NCBI GenBank assembly: GCA_964467635.1
Contig: CAYXRN010000008.1
Location: 1 to 51,253 of the forward strand
Source: FW021-bin31 sp964467635
GTDB taxonomy: Bacteria > Bacteroidota > Bacteroidia > Chitinophagales > Chitinophagaceae
Length of the DNA stretch: 51,253 nucleotides
Reading direction: 5' to 3'
The position numbers were made by a program, and so were the translations under genes. Shown here one piece after another: positions 37,441 to 46,700 of this stretch (the first letter of the stretch is position 1; each line of letters starts with the position of its first letter). Under the pieces are notes generated by a model. That model was not told where the DNA came from. It was given only the letters and a program-made list of their open reading frames with translations, and made no database searches.

Positions 37441-38652
37441 ATGAAAAAATATGCTACTTCTATTCTGCCTTTTATGGCAGGCTTGCTATTGATTGCTTTT
37501 GTCGGCTGTAAACAGCAAAGCACCAACAAACAAATGCAGAAGCTGATCAATCAGGATCTTCAATTCGCTGTAAAACAATACACCTACTTTATGAAGCAGG
37601 TTCCTGATGATAAAATCCCCAATTGGTATGATTCTACGAAAAGAAAAATCGTTTATTGCGGCGATCATGACTGGACCATCGGTTTTTACCCCGGCACACT
37701 TTGGTATTTGTATGAATATTCAAAGGACGCTGCCATTAAAAGTGAAGCAGAAGAAAAATTGAAAATCATTGAACCGTTGAAAAATTACAAGGGAACTCAT
37801 GACCTGGGCTTTATGATGTACTGTAGTTTTGGCAACGGGTATCGCATCACGGATAATCCGCACTATAAAGATGTTTTACTCACCTCTGCCGCCTCCTTAT
37901 CTACCCGTTTTAACGATACGGTGGGTTGCGTCAAATCCTGGAACTGGGGACCAGATAAATTTCCGGTAATCATTGATAACATGATGAACCTGGAATTGCT
38001 GTGCTGGGCCACAGAAAATGGCGCTGGTCCGAAATATATGGAAGAGGCCGTTTCTCATGCCAATGTAACAATGAAAAATCATTTTCGTCCCGACTACAGT
38101 TCCTGGCACGTAGTCCTCTACGACCCCCACACCGGTGAAGTAGTAAAAAAACAAACACACCAAGGTTACCGGGACTCATCGGCCTGGGCACGCGGACAAA
38201 GCTGGGGGCTATACGGTTATACCATGATGTTCAGGGAAACCAAAGACTCCGCTTACTTAAAACAAGCCGAGCATATTGCTCGTTTCATTTTGAATAATCC
38301 CCATTTACCGAAAGATATGATTCCCTACTGGGATTATGATGCACCAAAAATTCCGGATACTTACCGCGACGTCTCTGCCGCATCCATCATGGCTTCCGCT
38401 TTCCTGGAACTAAGCAGGTATGCAACGGATGCAAATAAATCGGAAAAATACAGGAAGGCCGCTGAACAAATTCTCATCAGCTTGCATAAACCCCGATATC
38501 GCTATTCCCTGGGAGAAGGGGCAGGATTCTTACTGAAGCACAGTGTAGGCTCTCTGCCAGGAAAGGCAGAAGTGGATGTTCCAATAAACTATGCCGACTA
38601 CTATTATGTGGAAGCTTTACTAAGATATAAAAACTGGTTTTTAAATCAATAA
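37441..38652 (+). CDS. GH88 unsaturated glucuronyl hydrolase, lipoprotein
   Basis: The 403-residue enzyme has a lipoprotein signal (MKKYATSILPFMAGLLLIAFVGC, lipid-Cys 23). The (alpha/alpha)6 barrel shows HDLGFM with D121 and VIIDNMMNLELL with D179, the two aspartates that correspond to the catalytic pair of unsaturated glucuronyl hydrolase. SWNWGPDKFP near 166 and RDSSAWARGQSWGLYGY near 243 are further family signatures. It removes 4,5-unsaturated uronic acid from the non-reducing end of oligosaccharides made by polysaccharide lyases (no lyase is in the window). It is first in the operon with kduI and kduD. Confidence 0.95.
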   Translation: MKKYATSILPFMAGLLLIAFVGCKQQSTNKQMQKLINQDLQFAVKQYTYFMKQVPDDKIPNWYDSTKRKIVYCGDHDWTIGFYPGTLWYLYEYSKDAAIKSEAEEKLKIIEPLKNYKGTHDLGFMMYCSFGNGYRITDNPHYKDVLLTSAASLSTRFNDTVGCVKSWNWGPDKFPVIIDNMMNLELLCWATENGAGPKYMEEAVSHANVTMKNHFRPDYSSWHVVLYDPHTGEVVKKQTHQGYRDSSAWARGQSWGLYGYTMMFRETKDSAYLKQAEHIARFILNNPHLPKDMIPYWDYDAPKIPDTYRDVSAASIMASAFLELSRYATDANKSEKYRKAAEQILISLHKPRYRYSLGEGAGFLLKHSVGSLPGKAEVDVPINYADYYYVEALLRYKNWFLNQ

Positions 38653-38660
38653 ATTAAATA

Positions 38661-39503
38661 ATGAATACAAAGTATGAAGTACGGTATGCCAGCAGCCCGG
38701 AAGAGGTAAAACAAATGGATACCGCAGCATTAAGAAAGACATTTTTAATCGACAAACTGTTTGAAGCAGACCAATTAAAGCTGGTTTATTCTCATTACGA
38801 CCGGCTAATCGTAGGAGGAGCACATCCGATAAAGGGCGCACTGCCTTTAGAAACCATTGATCCGCTGAAGTCGGAACACTTCCTGGACCGCCGGGAACTC
38901 GGTATCATCAATGTAGGAGGCAGTGGCGTAGTTAGCATAGAAGGAGAGAAATATGAACTGGGATTTAAGGAAGCACTGTACGTCGGCAGCGGGAAGAAAG
39001 GAGTTCGTTTTGAAAGTCAAGACAGCCAAAAACCTGCTAAATTTTACCTCAACTCCGCCCCCGCCCATCAAAGCTATCCGACTAAAAAAATAACTAAACA
39101 GGAAGCAGAAATCGTTGAATTGGGGTCGCTGGAAACCGCTAACCACCGGGTCATCAATAAACTGTTGGTCAATAGCCTGGTAGAAACCTGCCAACTGCAA
39201 ATGGGGATGACGGAATTGAAAACCGGCAGTGTATGGAATACCATGCCTGCTCACGTGCATGACAGGCGCATGGAGGCTTACTTTTATTTTGAAATAAAAG
39301 AAGGGCAATCCGTCAGCCACTTTATGGGGCAACCCGAGGAGAGCCGGCATATCTGGCTGCAAAATGACGAGGCGGTTATTTCTCCACCCTGGTCTATTCA
39401 TGCCGGATCAGGAACCACCAACTATACCTTTATCTGGGGTATGGCGGGAGAAAACCTGGATTACGATGATATGGATAAATGGGCCATCACCGCCCTGAAA
39501 TAA
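38661..39503 (+). CDS. kduI: 5-dehydro-4-deoxy-D-glucuronate isomerase
   Basis: The 280-residue cupin enzyme has MPAHVHDRRMEAYFYFE near residue 195, which provides the metal-binding His-x-His and Glu, and PPWSIHAG, which provides the third His. ATYPE-like openings are replaced here by VRYASSPEEVKQMDT, normal for the family. It isomerises 5-keto-4-deoxyuronate to 2,5-diketo-3-deoxygluconate. It starts 8 bp after the GH88 gene. Confidence 0.97.
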   Translation: MNTKYEVRYASSPEEVKQMDTAALRKTFLIDKLFEADQLKLVYSHYDRLIVGGAHPIKGALPLETIDPLKSEHFLDRRELGIINVGGSGVVSIEGEKYELGFKEALYVGSGKKGVRFESQDSQKPAKFYLNSAPAHQSYPTKKITKQEAEIVELGSLETANHRVINKLLVNSLVETCQLQMGMTELKTGSVWNTMPAHVHDRRMEAYFYFEIKEGQSVSHFMGQPEESRHIWLQNDEAVISPPWSIHAGSGTTNYTFIWGMAGENLDYDDMDKWAITALK

Positions 39504-39538
39504 GAAATTATTCTATCGATACAGCATTAGGTTACGGC

Positions 39539-40171
39539 ATGGCACAAAGGTCAGACAATGACGGAAAAACAAAAAGTCCTTTGAACCCTAGTTCTTACAA
39601 TAAAATCGCCCAGGCATGGACAACCGTTAGGAATGCGTCGTTCGTAAGCCAATTAGTCATAGATTTTTCCGATAAAGTCAATCCCGCCGGACAGATCTTG
39701 GATGCGGGTTGTGGTTCTGGTTATCTGTCCAAATATTTGGCCGAAAGGGACTTTCAAGTGACGGGAGTGGATGCTTCAGCAAAAATGATTGAATTAGCGA
39801 GGTCCTTAAAATTACCCAATGCCGATTTTATAACGGCCGATTTTTTTGAATTTGTTTCCCGAAAAAAATTTGACGGGATGATCGCGTGGGACTCGTTTTT
39901 CCATTTTCCGAAATCAATGCAAGCGGGTATTTATGCCAAGGCTGCAAGTCTTTTGCATAAGAATGCTTATTTGCTGTTTACCCATGGATACCTCGATGAC
40001 GAACATATTGATCAAATGATGGGGGAATCTTTTTATTATGCAGCCCTGGCTAAAGAGAAGGTTTTGGGTATCCTCGATAGGACCGGCTTTCAGATCGAAT
40101 ATGCCTATACCGATTATACAGAGCAAAACACCCATCATTCTCTGGTCGTTCTGGCGAAGAAAGTGCAATAG
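39539..40171 (+). CDS. Class I SAM-dependent methyltransferase
   Basis: The 210-residue protein has the SAM motif LDAGCGSGYLSKYLAERDFQVTGVD and motif post-I acidic residue, then DFITADFFEF and DGMIAWDSFFHFP. The ATG at 39539 starts a normal N-terminus; an upstream in-frame ATG at 39479 would overlap kduI by 25 bp and add 20 non-conserved residues. The target (small molecule, sugar or protein) is unknown. Its place between kduI and kduD is unusual. Confidence 0.88.
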   Translation: MAQRSDNDGKTKSPLNPSSYNKIAQAWTTVRNASFVSQLVIDFSDKVNPAGQILDAGCGSGYLSKYLAERDFQVTGVDASAKMIELARSLKLPNADFITADFFEFVSRKKFDGMIAWDSFFHFPKSMQAGIYAKAASLLHKNAYLLFTHGYLDDEHIDQMMGESFYYAALAKEKVLGILDRTGFQIEYAYTDYTEQNTHHSLVVLAKKVQ

Positions 40172-40222
40172 CTGTGGGGGAAGAACAAACCGACGGACTT
40201 TACTTATATTAAAAAAACATAT

Positions 40223-41017
40223 ATGGACATTGAGACTGCATTTAATTTAAAAGGTAAAACAGCCCTGGTGACCGGCGCCACACATGGACTTGGAATGGCC
40301 ATGGCCAAAGCGCTTGGTCAGGCAGGCGCCACGATCGTTTTTAACGGACACAGTTCGCAGCAAAAAGTGGACAATGCCGTAAAGGAATATGGAGAAGCGG
40401 GCATTGATGCAAAAGGCTATCTTTTTGATGTGACCAACGAAAAAGACGTCAATAGTTACATACAAAAAATAGAAACCGACATTGCGCCGATTGATATCCT
40501 CGTCAATAACGCCGGCATCATCAAACGTATTCCCCTTACCGACATGTCGGTCGCCGAATGGGAGGAGGTCATTCGTGTGGATCTTACCGCGCCTTTTATT
40601 GTTTCGAAAGCTGTGGCACCCGGCATGATCAAAAGGAAACATGGAAAGATTATCCATGTCTGCAGTATGATGAGTGAACTGGGAAGAGACACCGTAAGCG
40701 CTTATGCCGCAGCCAAAGGCGGATTGAAAATGCTTACCCGTAACATGGCCACCGAATGGGCTCAACACAATATTCAGGTCAATGGCATAGGACCAGGCTA
40801 CTTTGCAACCAGCCAGACGGCACCGCTTCGGGTACCCGGCAACCCTTTTCATGAATTTATTATCAGCCGTACACCCGCCGGTCGTTGGGGATCTCCCGAT
40901 GAACTGGGTGGTCCTATTGTATTTTTAGCTTCGGAGGCGGCCGACTTTGTCAACGGGCAGATTCTTTATGTAGATGGCGGGATGCTGGCCACTTTAGGGA
41001 AGCCCTACGATAAGTAA
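40223..41017 (+). CDS. kduD: 2-dehydro-3-deoxy-D-gluconate 5-dehydrogenase (SDR)
   Basis: This 264-residue SDR has the cofactor motif TGATHGLGMAMA, NNAGIIKRIPLTDM, and the catalytic Ser-Tyr-Lys set in VCSMMSELGRDTVSAYAAAKGG. NGIGPGYFATSQTAPLR and the C-terminal PDELGGPIVFLASEAADFVNGQILYVDGG are typical KduD sequence. It reduces 2,5-diketo-3-deoxygluconate to 2-keto-3-deoxygluconate. With KduI it completes the two steps; a KDG kinase and aldolase must lie elsewhere. Confidence 0.94.
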   Translation: MDIETAFNLKGKTALVTGATHGLGMAMAKALGQAGATIVFNGHSSQQKVDNAVKEYGEAGIDAKGYLFDVTNEKDVNSYIQKIETDIAPIDILVNNAGIIKRIPLTDMSVAEWEEVIRVDLTAPFIVSKAVAPGMIKRKHGKIIHVCSMMSELGRDTVSAYAAAKGGLKMLTRNMATEWAQHNIQVNGIGPGYFATSQTAPLRVPGNPFHEFIISRTPAGRWGSPDELGGPIVFLASEAADFVNGQILYVDGGMLATLGKPYDK

Positions 41018-41046
41018 GAATCTTTCTACCTTTGGTAAAAAATCGC

Positions 41047-41616
41047 ATGCTCAGCTTTACACAAATTCTGACGGTTACTTTTACCTTGTTCGCCATCATC
41101 GATATCCTAGGGTCTATTCCCATCCTCATTTCCTTGAAAGAGAAAATGGGCGGCATACAGGCGGGTAAAGCCGCCATCGCCTCCGGATTTATTATGATTC
41201 TATTTTTCCTGGTAGGCGAACAGTTACTGTCTATTATGAGTGTGGACATCAGCTCTTTCGCCATCGCCGGTTCAATAGTCATTTTTTTATTGGGACTGGA
41301 AATGTTGATGGGCATGGAGCTTTTTAAAAGCAATAGTGAGGCTGGAAGTTCGGGAAATTATGTGCCGATTGCATTTCCACTCATCGCCGGATCCGGATCT
41401 CTGACCACCATCATATCCTTAAAGGCCAACTTTGGGTATTATAATATTCTCATCGGTATTCTGATCAATGTACTCATCGTCTATCTGGTCATAAAAAGCC
41501 TTAACCGGATCGAACGCCTGCTGGGAAAATCCGGACTGATGGTAATTCGTCAGTTTTTCGGCATTATTCTTTTAGCCATCGCCATCCGGATATTCAAAGC
41601 TAATGTTGGGTTTTAA
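41047..41616 (+). CDS. MarC-family integral membrane protein
   Basis: The 189-residue protein has about six hydrophobic segments and the MarC pattern FTLFAIIDILGSIPILISL at the N-terminus, GSIVIFLLGLEMLMG, and IAFPLIAGSGSLTTIISL. The ATG at 41047 is preferred to the TTG at 41032. TACCTTTG at 41027-41034 is an exact -7 box 12 bases before the ATG, so a near-leaderless message is possible. Function is unknown. It converges with the next gene 7 bp away. Confidence 0.9.
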   Translation: MLSFTQILTVTFTLFAIIDILGSIPILISLKEKMGGIQAGKAAIASGFIMILFFLVGEQLLSIMSVDISSFAIAGSIVIFLLGLEMLMGMELFKSNSEAGSSGNYVPIAFPLIAGSGSLTTIISLKANFGYYNILIGILINVLIVYLVIKSLNRIERLLGKSGLMVIRQFFGIILLAIAIRIFKANVGF

Positions 41617-41623
41617 CGCTCGC

Positions 41624-43090
41624 TTATCTAAGATGGAACGCGGTCTTTAGGCCGATGAGATAAGGAAACTCTTTAACCGGATCATAGCTTTTATAACTGG
41701 AAAACAACTGGTATTGCAAAGCAGGACCTATGGAGAACCCCAGGCGTTCCCCCAAAGGAATGTTCATGTTAGCTTCCAGAATCAGGCTGCTGTTAAAGGG
41801 GCTAAGATAATCCTCATCGGTAAAATAGCGCTGGGAATTCGGCGCGTACATCACCGAGTTGGCATGCAAAAGATAGGTTAACCCCGCGCCGGCTAAAACC
41901 GTAACAGAAAAGGCATCCGGACTGCCAAAACGCCGCCCGATCAACAAAGGCAATTCCGTGCTCAGGTAAGTGTTTTCCAAGGTAGTAGCCTGGTCGGTTG
42001 CAGCATACCTGCTGGCATATTGGGCATAATTAGAATTAGCCAGGGGAGCAGCAGCCAGTGTGGAGGCAGTGCCGTTGTTATACACATAAGTGGGGTCTTG
42101 ACGGTAGGCCGTAATCGCGTAATTTGTATGGCGTAACGATAAACCGGATTGCAGCAGCCAGTTATCCGGGAGATGCAAAGCCACCCGGATTCCGGAACCC
42201 CAGCCCCAGCTCTGCTTCTGTTGCAAAGGTTTATCCGTGGTATTGATCCGCATGGAGGAAGCAAACTCCTGCACATTGCCCGACTGTACGATATCCGTAT
42301 TCGGGGGGCTCGGACTCGCCATCATCCGTCCCGAAGACGAAGATGGCGCACCTCCTGTTTTAAGCGTGCGATAACTTACGCCCGGCGTAAAGTATATGCC
42401 AAAAGTTATTTTGTTTTTCCCCGAGGCGGCAGCATCACCCCGGGCCAATAATGGTGCATCCGGGTGTACCCCGGCCAACATAAGCCGAATAACCCGCTCA
42501 GAGTAGTGCACCGAAGTCGTCGCCTCCTCCTTAAAACCTTCCCTGTTTGGCAGCGGATTTAGGTGGGCTAAAAGCGAAAGACGGCTGTTTGTCGTTGACG
42601 GCTTTTCACGCGTTTTTTCGGAAAACAGCCTGCCGGGAGAAGCCTTCTTTGGCTGCAAGGAGCTGTAAAGAGCTTTCTTCTGCGGTTCGTCGGCATCATC
42701 AAAATCATCAAGTTTCGAGGGCTCATTTTTTGGCACAGCGGCACGTTTTGTGCCTTCATCTCGGCTAGCTCCTTGAGTAGCCGTTCTTCCCGCGAGTTCC
42801 CCACCTTCGCCGTCCGGAGCTTTCTGGACAGAGTCGGTAAGCACAAGTGCTGGCGCCTTAGCCTTTTGACCGCCAGAAGGGCTATGAAGGAAATACCAAC
42901 CGGACCCCACCAGAAACAGGAGGACGGCGGCCGCGGCAACCCAGCGCATCACATAAAATCTCTTCCTGCCAGATGGCAGCGCAGTACTGATATGCTCCCA
43001 GACGGCATCAGAAGGCTGCATCTCGAAATTTTCAGCCTGCTTTCGAAGGACCTCTTCCCAATTATGATGATGTAATTTATCTTCCTTCAT
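41624..43090 (-). CDS. Membrane-anchored protein with outer-membrane-barrel-like C-terminus, probable anti-sigma factor
   Basis: The 488-residue protein has a hydrophilic N-terminus (about 45 residues; WEEVLRKQAENFEMQPSDAVWEHIS is an anti-sigma-like opening), a single helix (VMRWVAAAAVLLFLVGSGWYFL) and a low-complexity linker of about 120 residues. The C-terminal 270 residues look like an outer-membrane beta-barrel, for example FGIYFTPGVSYRTLK, SWGWGSGIRVALHLPDNWLLQSGLSLRHTNY and LGERLGFSIGPALQYQLFSSYKSYDPV. The ATG at 43090 overlaps the sigma-gene stop by 14 bp (coupled translation). As in other Bacteroidota pairs it likely holds the upstream ECF sigma factor at the membrane. Confidence 0.82.
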   Translation of the reverse strand: MKEDKLHHHNWEEVLRKQAENFEMQPSDAVWEHISTALPSGRKRFYVMRWVAAAAVLLFLVGSGWYFLHSPSGGQKAKAPALVLTDSVQKAPDGEGGELAGRTATQGASRDEGTKRAAVPKNEPSKLDDFDDADEPQKKALYSSLQPKKASPGRLFSEKTREKPSTTNSRLSLLAHLNPLPNREGFKEEATTSVHYSERVIRLMLAGVHPDAPLLARGDAAASGKNKITFGIYFTPGVSYRTLKTGGAPSSSSGRMMASPSPPNTDIVQSGNVQEFASSMRINTTDKPLQQKQSWGWGSGIRVALHLPDNWLLQSGLSLRHTNYAITAYRQDPTYVYNNGTASTLAAAPLANSNYAQYASRYAATDQATTLENTYLSTELPLLIGRRFGSPDAFSVTVLAGAGLTYLLHANSVMYAPNSQRYFTDEDYLSPFNSSLILEANMNIPLGERLGFSIGPALQYQLFSSYKSYDPVKEFPYLIGLKTAFHLR

Positions 43091-43685
43091 TCTCTTCCTG
43101 TTTAGCATCCGGCATGTGAACCCGGGAACACATAGCCTGGATTTTAAGCAACATTTCTCTTCCTCTGGAATATTGCGACCGTGAGGTTACTTCTGCTATA
43201 CCCAACTTTTCTCCGATCTCCTTATGAGAGTACCCTTCGATGGCATACAGGTTAATAATCGTGCGGTAGCCTTCCGGCAGTTGCTCCATCATCTTCAGTA
43301 TATCTTGCTTGTAAAGGTTTGCATCTGCACTTTCCACTTTCACCGAATGCAAATCCTCATTCATACTTAGTTTCTGCTGTAGTTTTTTGTTTTTATTTAA
43401 AAAATTAATAGCCGTATTCACCATTGTTCTGCGAATCCACCCTTCCAATGAGCCTTTCGATTTAAATTGGTGGATGGACGTAAACACCCTGATAAAACCT
43501 TCTTGTAAAATATCCTCCGCATCAGCACGATTGTGAACATAACGATAACATACCCCCATCATTTTGCCGCTAAACCGGTCATAAAGAGCCTTTTGAGCAC
43601 TTTCATTCCCCCGGCGACACGCCTTAACGAGCCGGGTCTCATCCCAAGCTGCGGTATCAGTCAAATTATTTCGTTTATTAGACAA
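43077..43685 (-). CDS. ECF RNA polymerase sigma factor
   Basis: The 202-residue protein has region 2 (YDRFSGKMMGVCYRYVHNRADAEDILQEGFIRVF) and region 4 (LPEGYRTIINLYAIEGYSHKEIGEKLGIAEVTSRSQYSRGREML). An in-frame TGA sits immediately before the TTG at 43685, and no in-frame ATG follows before the region 2 core, so TTG is the only sensible start. It is translationally coupled to its membrane partner. Its regulon cannot be read from the sequence. Confidence 0.92.
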   Translation of the reverse strand: MSNKRNNLTDTAAWDETRLVKACRRGNESAQKALYDRFSGKMMGVCYRYVHNRADAEDILQEGFIRVFTSIHQFKSKGSLEGWIRRTMVNTAINFLNKNKKLQQKLSMNEDLHSVKVESADANLYKQDILKMMEQLPEGYRTIINLYAIEGYSHKEIGEKLGIAEVTSRSQYSRGREMLLKIQAMCSRVHMPDAKQEENEGR

Positions 43686-43728
43686 TCAGAATCCCCCAAA
43701 CGTTGCTTTGGCTTATCAAAAAATTTAC

Positions 43729-46700
43729 TTAAAAGTCTACACCAAGTGCAAAATACCATTTGGGCTTCCCGTAGAAGAACCCATTATTCATGGGCCATGC
43801 AGTGTCTACACGCAGGAAGTATCCCGCAATCGTCGTACGGGCGCCAAAACCATAACCTCCCACAAAAGGTCCGAGATTATTGCTTTTAAGCTTGACAATT
43901 ACGCTTCCACTTCCATTTTGATAGGCGGGACTGCTGTTATTTTCCAGGCTCGAGAAACTACCGTGCCAGGCCGTGCCCATATCCAGAAAAGAAGTAATCT
44001 GAAAATTTCTGATCAGATCAGAAGTGATGGGTTGGTTAATAAATGTAGCAAATACAGGCAACCGCAGTTCGGTATTAAGTAACATGACATTGTTACCGTT
44101 TTTGATGTTCTGATCATATCCTCTCAGGTTGACGGCCAGTGTTTGATAAGCATAGTTGGCACTGGGATCAATAGGGGTTGCGTAGTTATATTTAGGTCCG
44201 AGCCAGTTATCTACACCGCCCAGATAATACAACACTTTGCTGTTGCCCCAGCTAAAGTCCGCTGCAAAACGGGTCGCCCAGATAAAATCCTTGTATATAG
44301 GCAGATAATACCGTGCGTCCACTCCGGTATTAAACGTAAAATTCCTTTCTTTTACGCCCGGCTGTTTATTCAACTGTGGAAACATTTCTATGTACGCCTT
44401 CCAGCGTAAGCCATTCCATATATTGATCGCCGGGTTGATGGTATTGTCATACACATATTCCACACGGGTCACCCCAAATCGTTGATCTCCATTTAGAATA
44501 TCCTTTGTCAATGTTTCTGCACTGTTGGCCAAAAAGGTTAATTTATCACTGCGGTAACCCAAGGTCACCCGTACGCTTCGCACTACATCTATCGGGAAGT
44601 TTACTTCCACCTGATAGAGATTGGTACGACGCTTTGCTTCCAGGCCGCCTATTGTATTTCCATTCTCATCGGCAAATCCGCTTCTATTGACCTTCCTGTA
44701 ATATAACAGTTTGTAATCAAAATAATGACGGAGATTGTTGTAAGAAAAATAATATTCGCTTCCGTTAAAATTAGAAGGGAAGCGGAAGCCACCGGTAAAC
44801 TTAATATCTTCAAATAAATCGCTCACGCCTACCTGTATCAACCCATTAAAAGGCTGCTGAAGATATATGGGTCCGCCACCTCCCGTGAAGGGCTGATAGC
44901 GACTTATCAATACAGAATTATCCAATTGCGTGATCAGGTAATCGGTAGAAAATTTCAGGTGGTATGGAAAAAGATGCGCGTTTTTAAGAACATTGTTTTC
45001 TTCCTGGCGTTGTTCCAGGGCAAGGTTTTGGCGAATGATATTGGTACTATCCGGAGGGATGTACCCGAATTCGCTCTGGAAAAAGTCTTCTGGCTCCAGC
45101 GTCGTATCTGGCGCTGCCTGCTGGTAATACATAGGCAGCCCTCTTTTGACACTATCCAGATGCAAGTTAAATTTTCTAAAGGCAGTAAGTGGTGTGCTTA
45201 TATTTCTTCGATCCAGGGTACGTTCATCAACCTTTAATTCATAGGTACGAACAAAGTTGCCCCGCAACACTGACTCCGATACGACCTGCCGCTGGCCCGC
45301 GCTATAGGATTCTGTGATCCCATCTGCGTAATTGGTTAAAGGAAATACGTAGGTGGAATCCGCAGTAATCGCAACGACTTTTACGGAATCCGCACGCTTT
45401 GTACCATATGCCTCCAGCATGGAATCAAGTTCGGCAACAGATGGGTTGTGTAAAATATTGGCGCCTACATAGTAAAGGCTGTCCAGACCACCACTTTCTG
45501 CTTTAAAGAATCCCGCATAACGGTTTTTGATGCCATTTTGGTCTCCTACAAAAGTGAAATATCCTTGGGCATATTGCATGGGCTTACGCGCATTGCCCAT
45601 TTTCAAATTGGTCAATTGCGAAATCTGATGACCGTCCGGGTTGTCCCAATTGCTTAATAAAAACACGTTATAGCGGTGATGCGGCAAAACGGTGTCCGCG
45701 CTGACAGCATGGGGAGAAGGCCTGTTAGAGGAAAAAATAATGCCACTCTTCTTGGAAAACCCTACATAAGAAGGATCAATATCATCAAAAACGTCGTTGG
45801 TAAGCTGGGTACTTTTAAAGGTACTGATGTTGTAGGTAAACAAATCAGTCTGCCCGTTTTTAGCTGCCGAGAGCAGCAGTTCATTTCTGCGTGTGGGCAG
45901 GTACTGAAAACTTTGAATCATCTGGTATTCTTCCGGCAGGTCGTAAATCTGCTTGGTACGGGAAACCAAATCGTAAACCATCAATTTCAGCTTCCCTTTT
46001 TTTGGGTAAATAATCGCCAGATTAGTGCCCTGCGGGTCCCAGGCCAGTATCGGATAATCCGGATTGATCTGTACTTTCAATTGTCTTACACCGCTTTTCA
46101 ACAACACCTTAGGTTTAAAATAACCCTGATAAAGCTGTACTTCATAGTTGCCCTGGTCAAACTCAATCATCGCGTAGTTTCTGTTCCGCGGATTGGGATG
46201 AATGCGATAGTGTTCCGCTTTAACATTTGATTGAGTGGTAGTTACCGTGCCTCTGGTGATTTGGCGACGGCCGAAGTTATCTTCCCTGTAACGGCGGTAA
46301 TTATATGTGATAAAATCCCGCATCACCTCTTTATACTCCTTATGCAAAACCTGCTCAAAAGCTTTTTTCATATTCCGGTCAATGCGGGAGATATACAGTA
46401 AATAAGAAGGGGCATCTATGCCGTAAACATCAGCTACATAAAACCAGAAAGCATGTCCTGCAAGAGTAGGATGTTCATTGGCGAACTGTTTAAAAGTACG
46501 ATACCTCCCGGTGCGAATCAGCTGCTTAAGCTGGTTATCCAGGTTGGTATTCCATTTTTCAGCCACGTAGGCAATATAACCATCTGTATACCACCCTGGG
46601 AGATTAAGCAAAACGGCATTACCGGCAAATTCTCCGACGGAACTGCCAAACATGATGTTGTTCAAAATAACTTTAGCAATCCCCTCCCGGATCTGAACCC

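Noticed and set aside
38847..39401. 184-codon open frame antisense to kduI
   Set aside because: Shadow of kduI; no family features and no promoter. The same applies to other long antisense frames such as 40247-40852 and 34552-35049.
41027..41034. Exact -7 box TACCTTTG before the MarC-family gene as a full promoter
   Set aside because: No TTG is found at 17-23 bases upstream and the box is only 12 bases from the ATG; noted in the gene entry but not listed separately.
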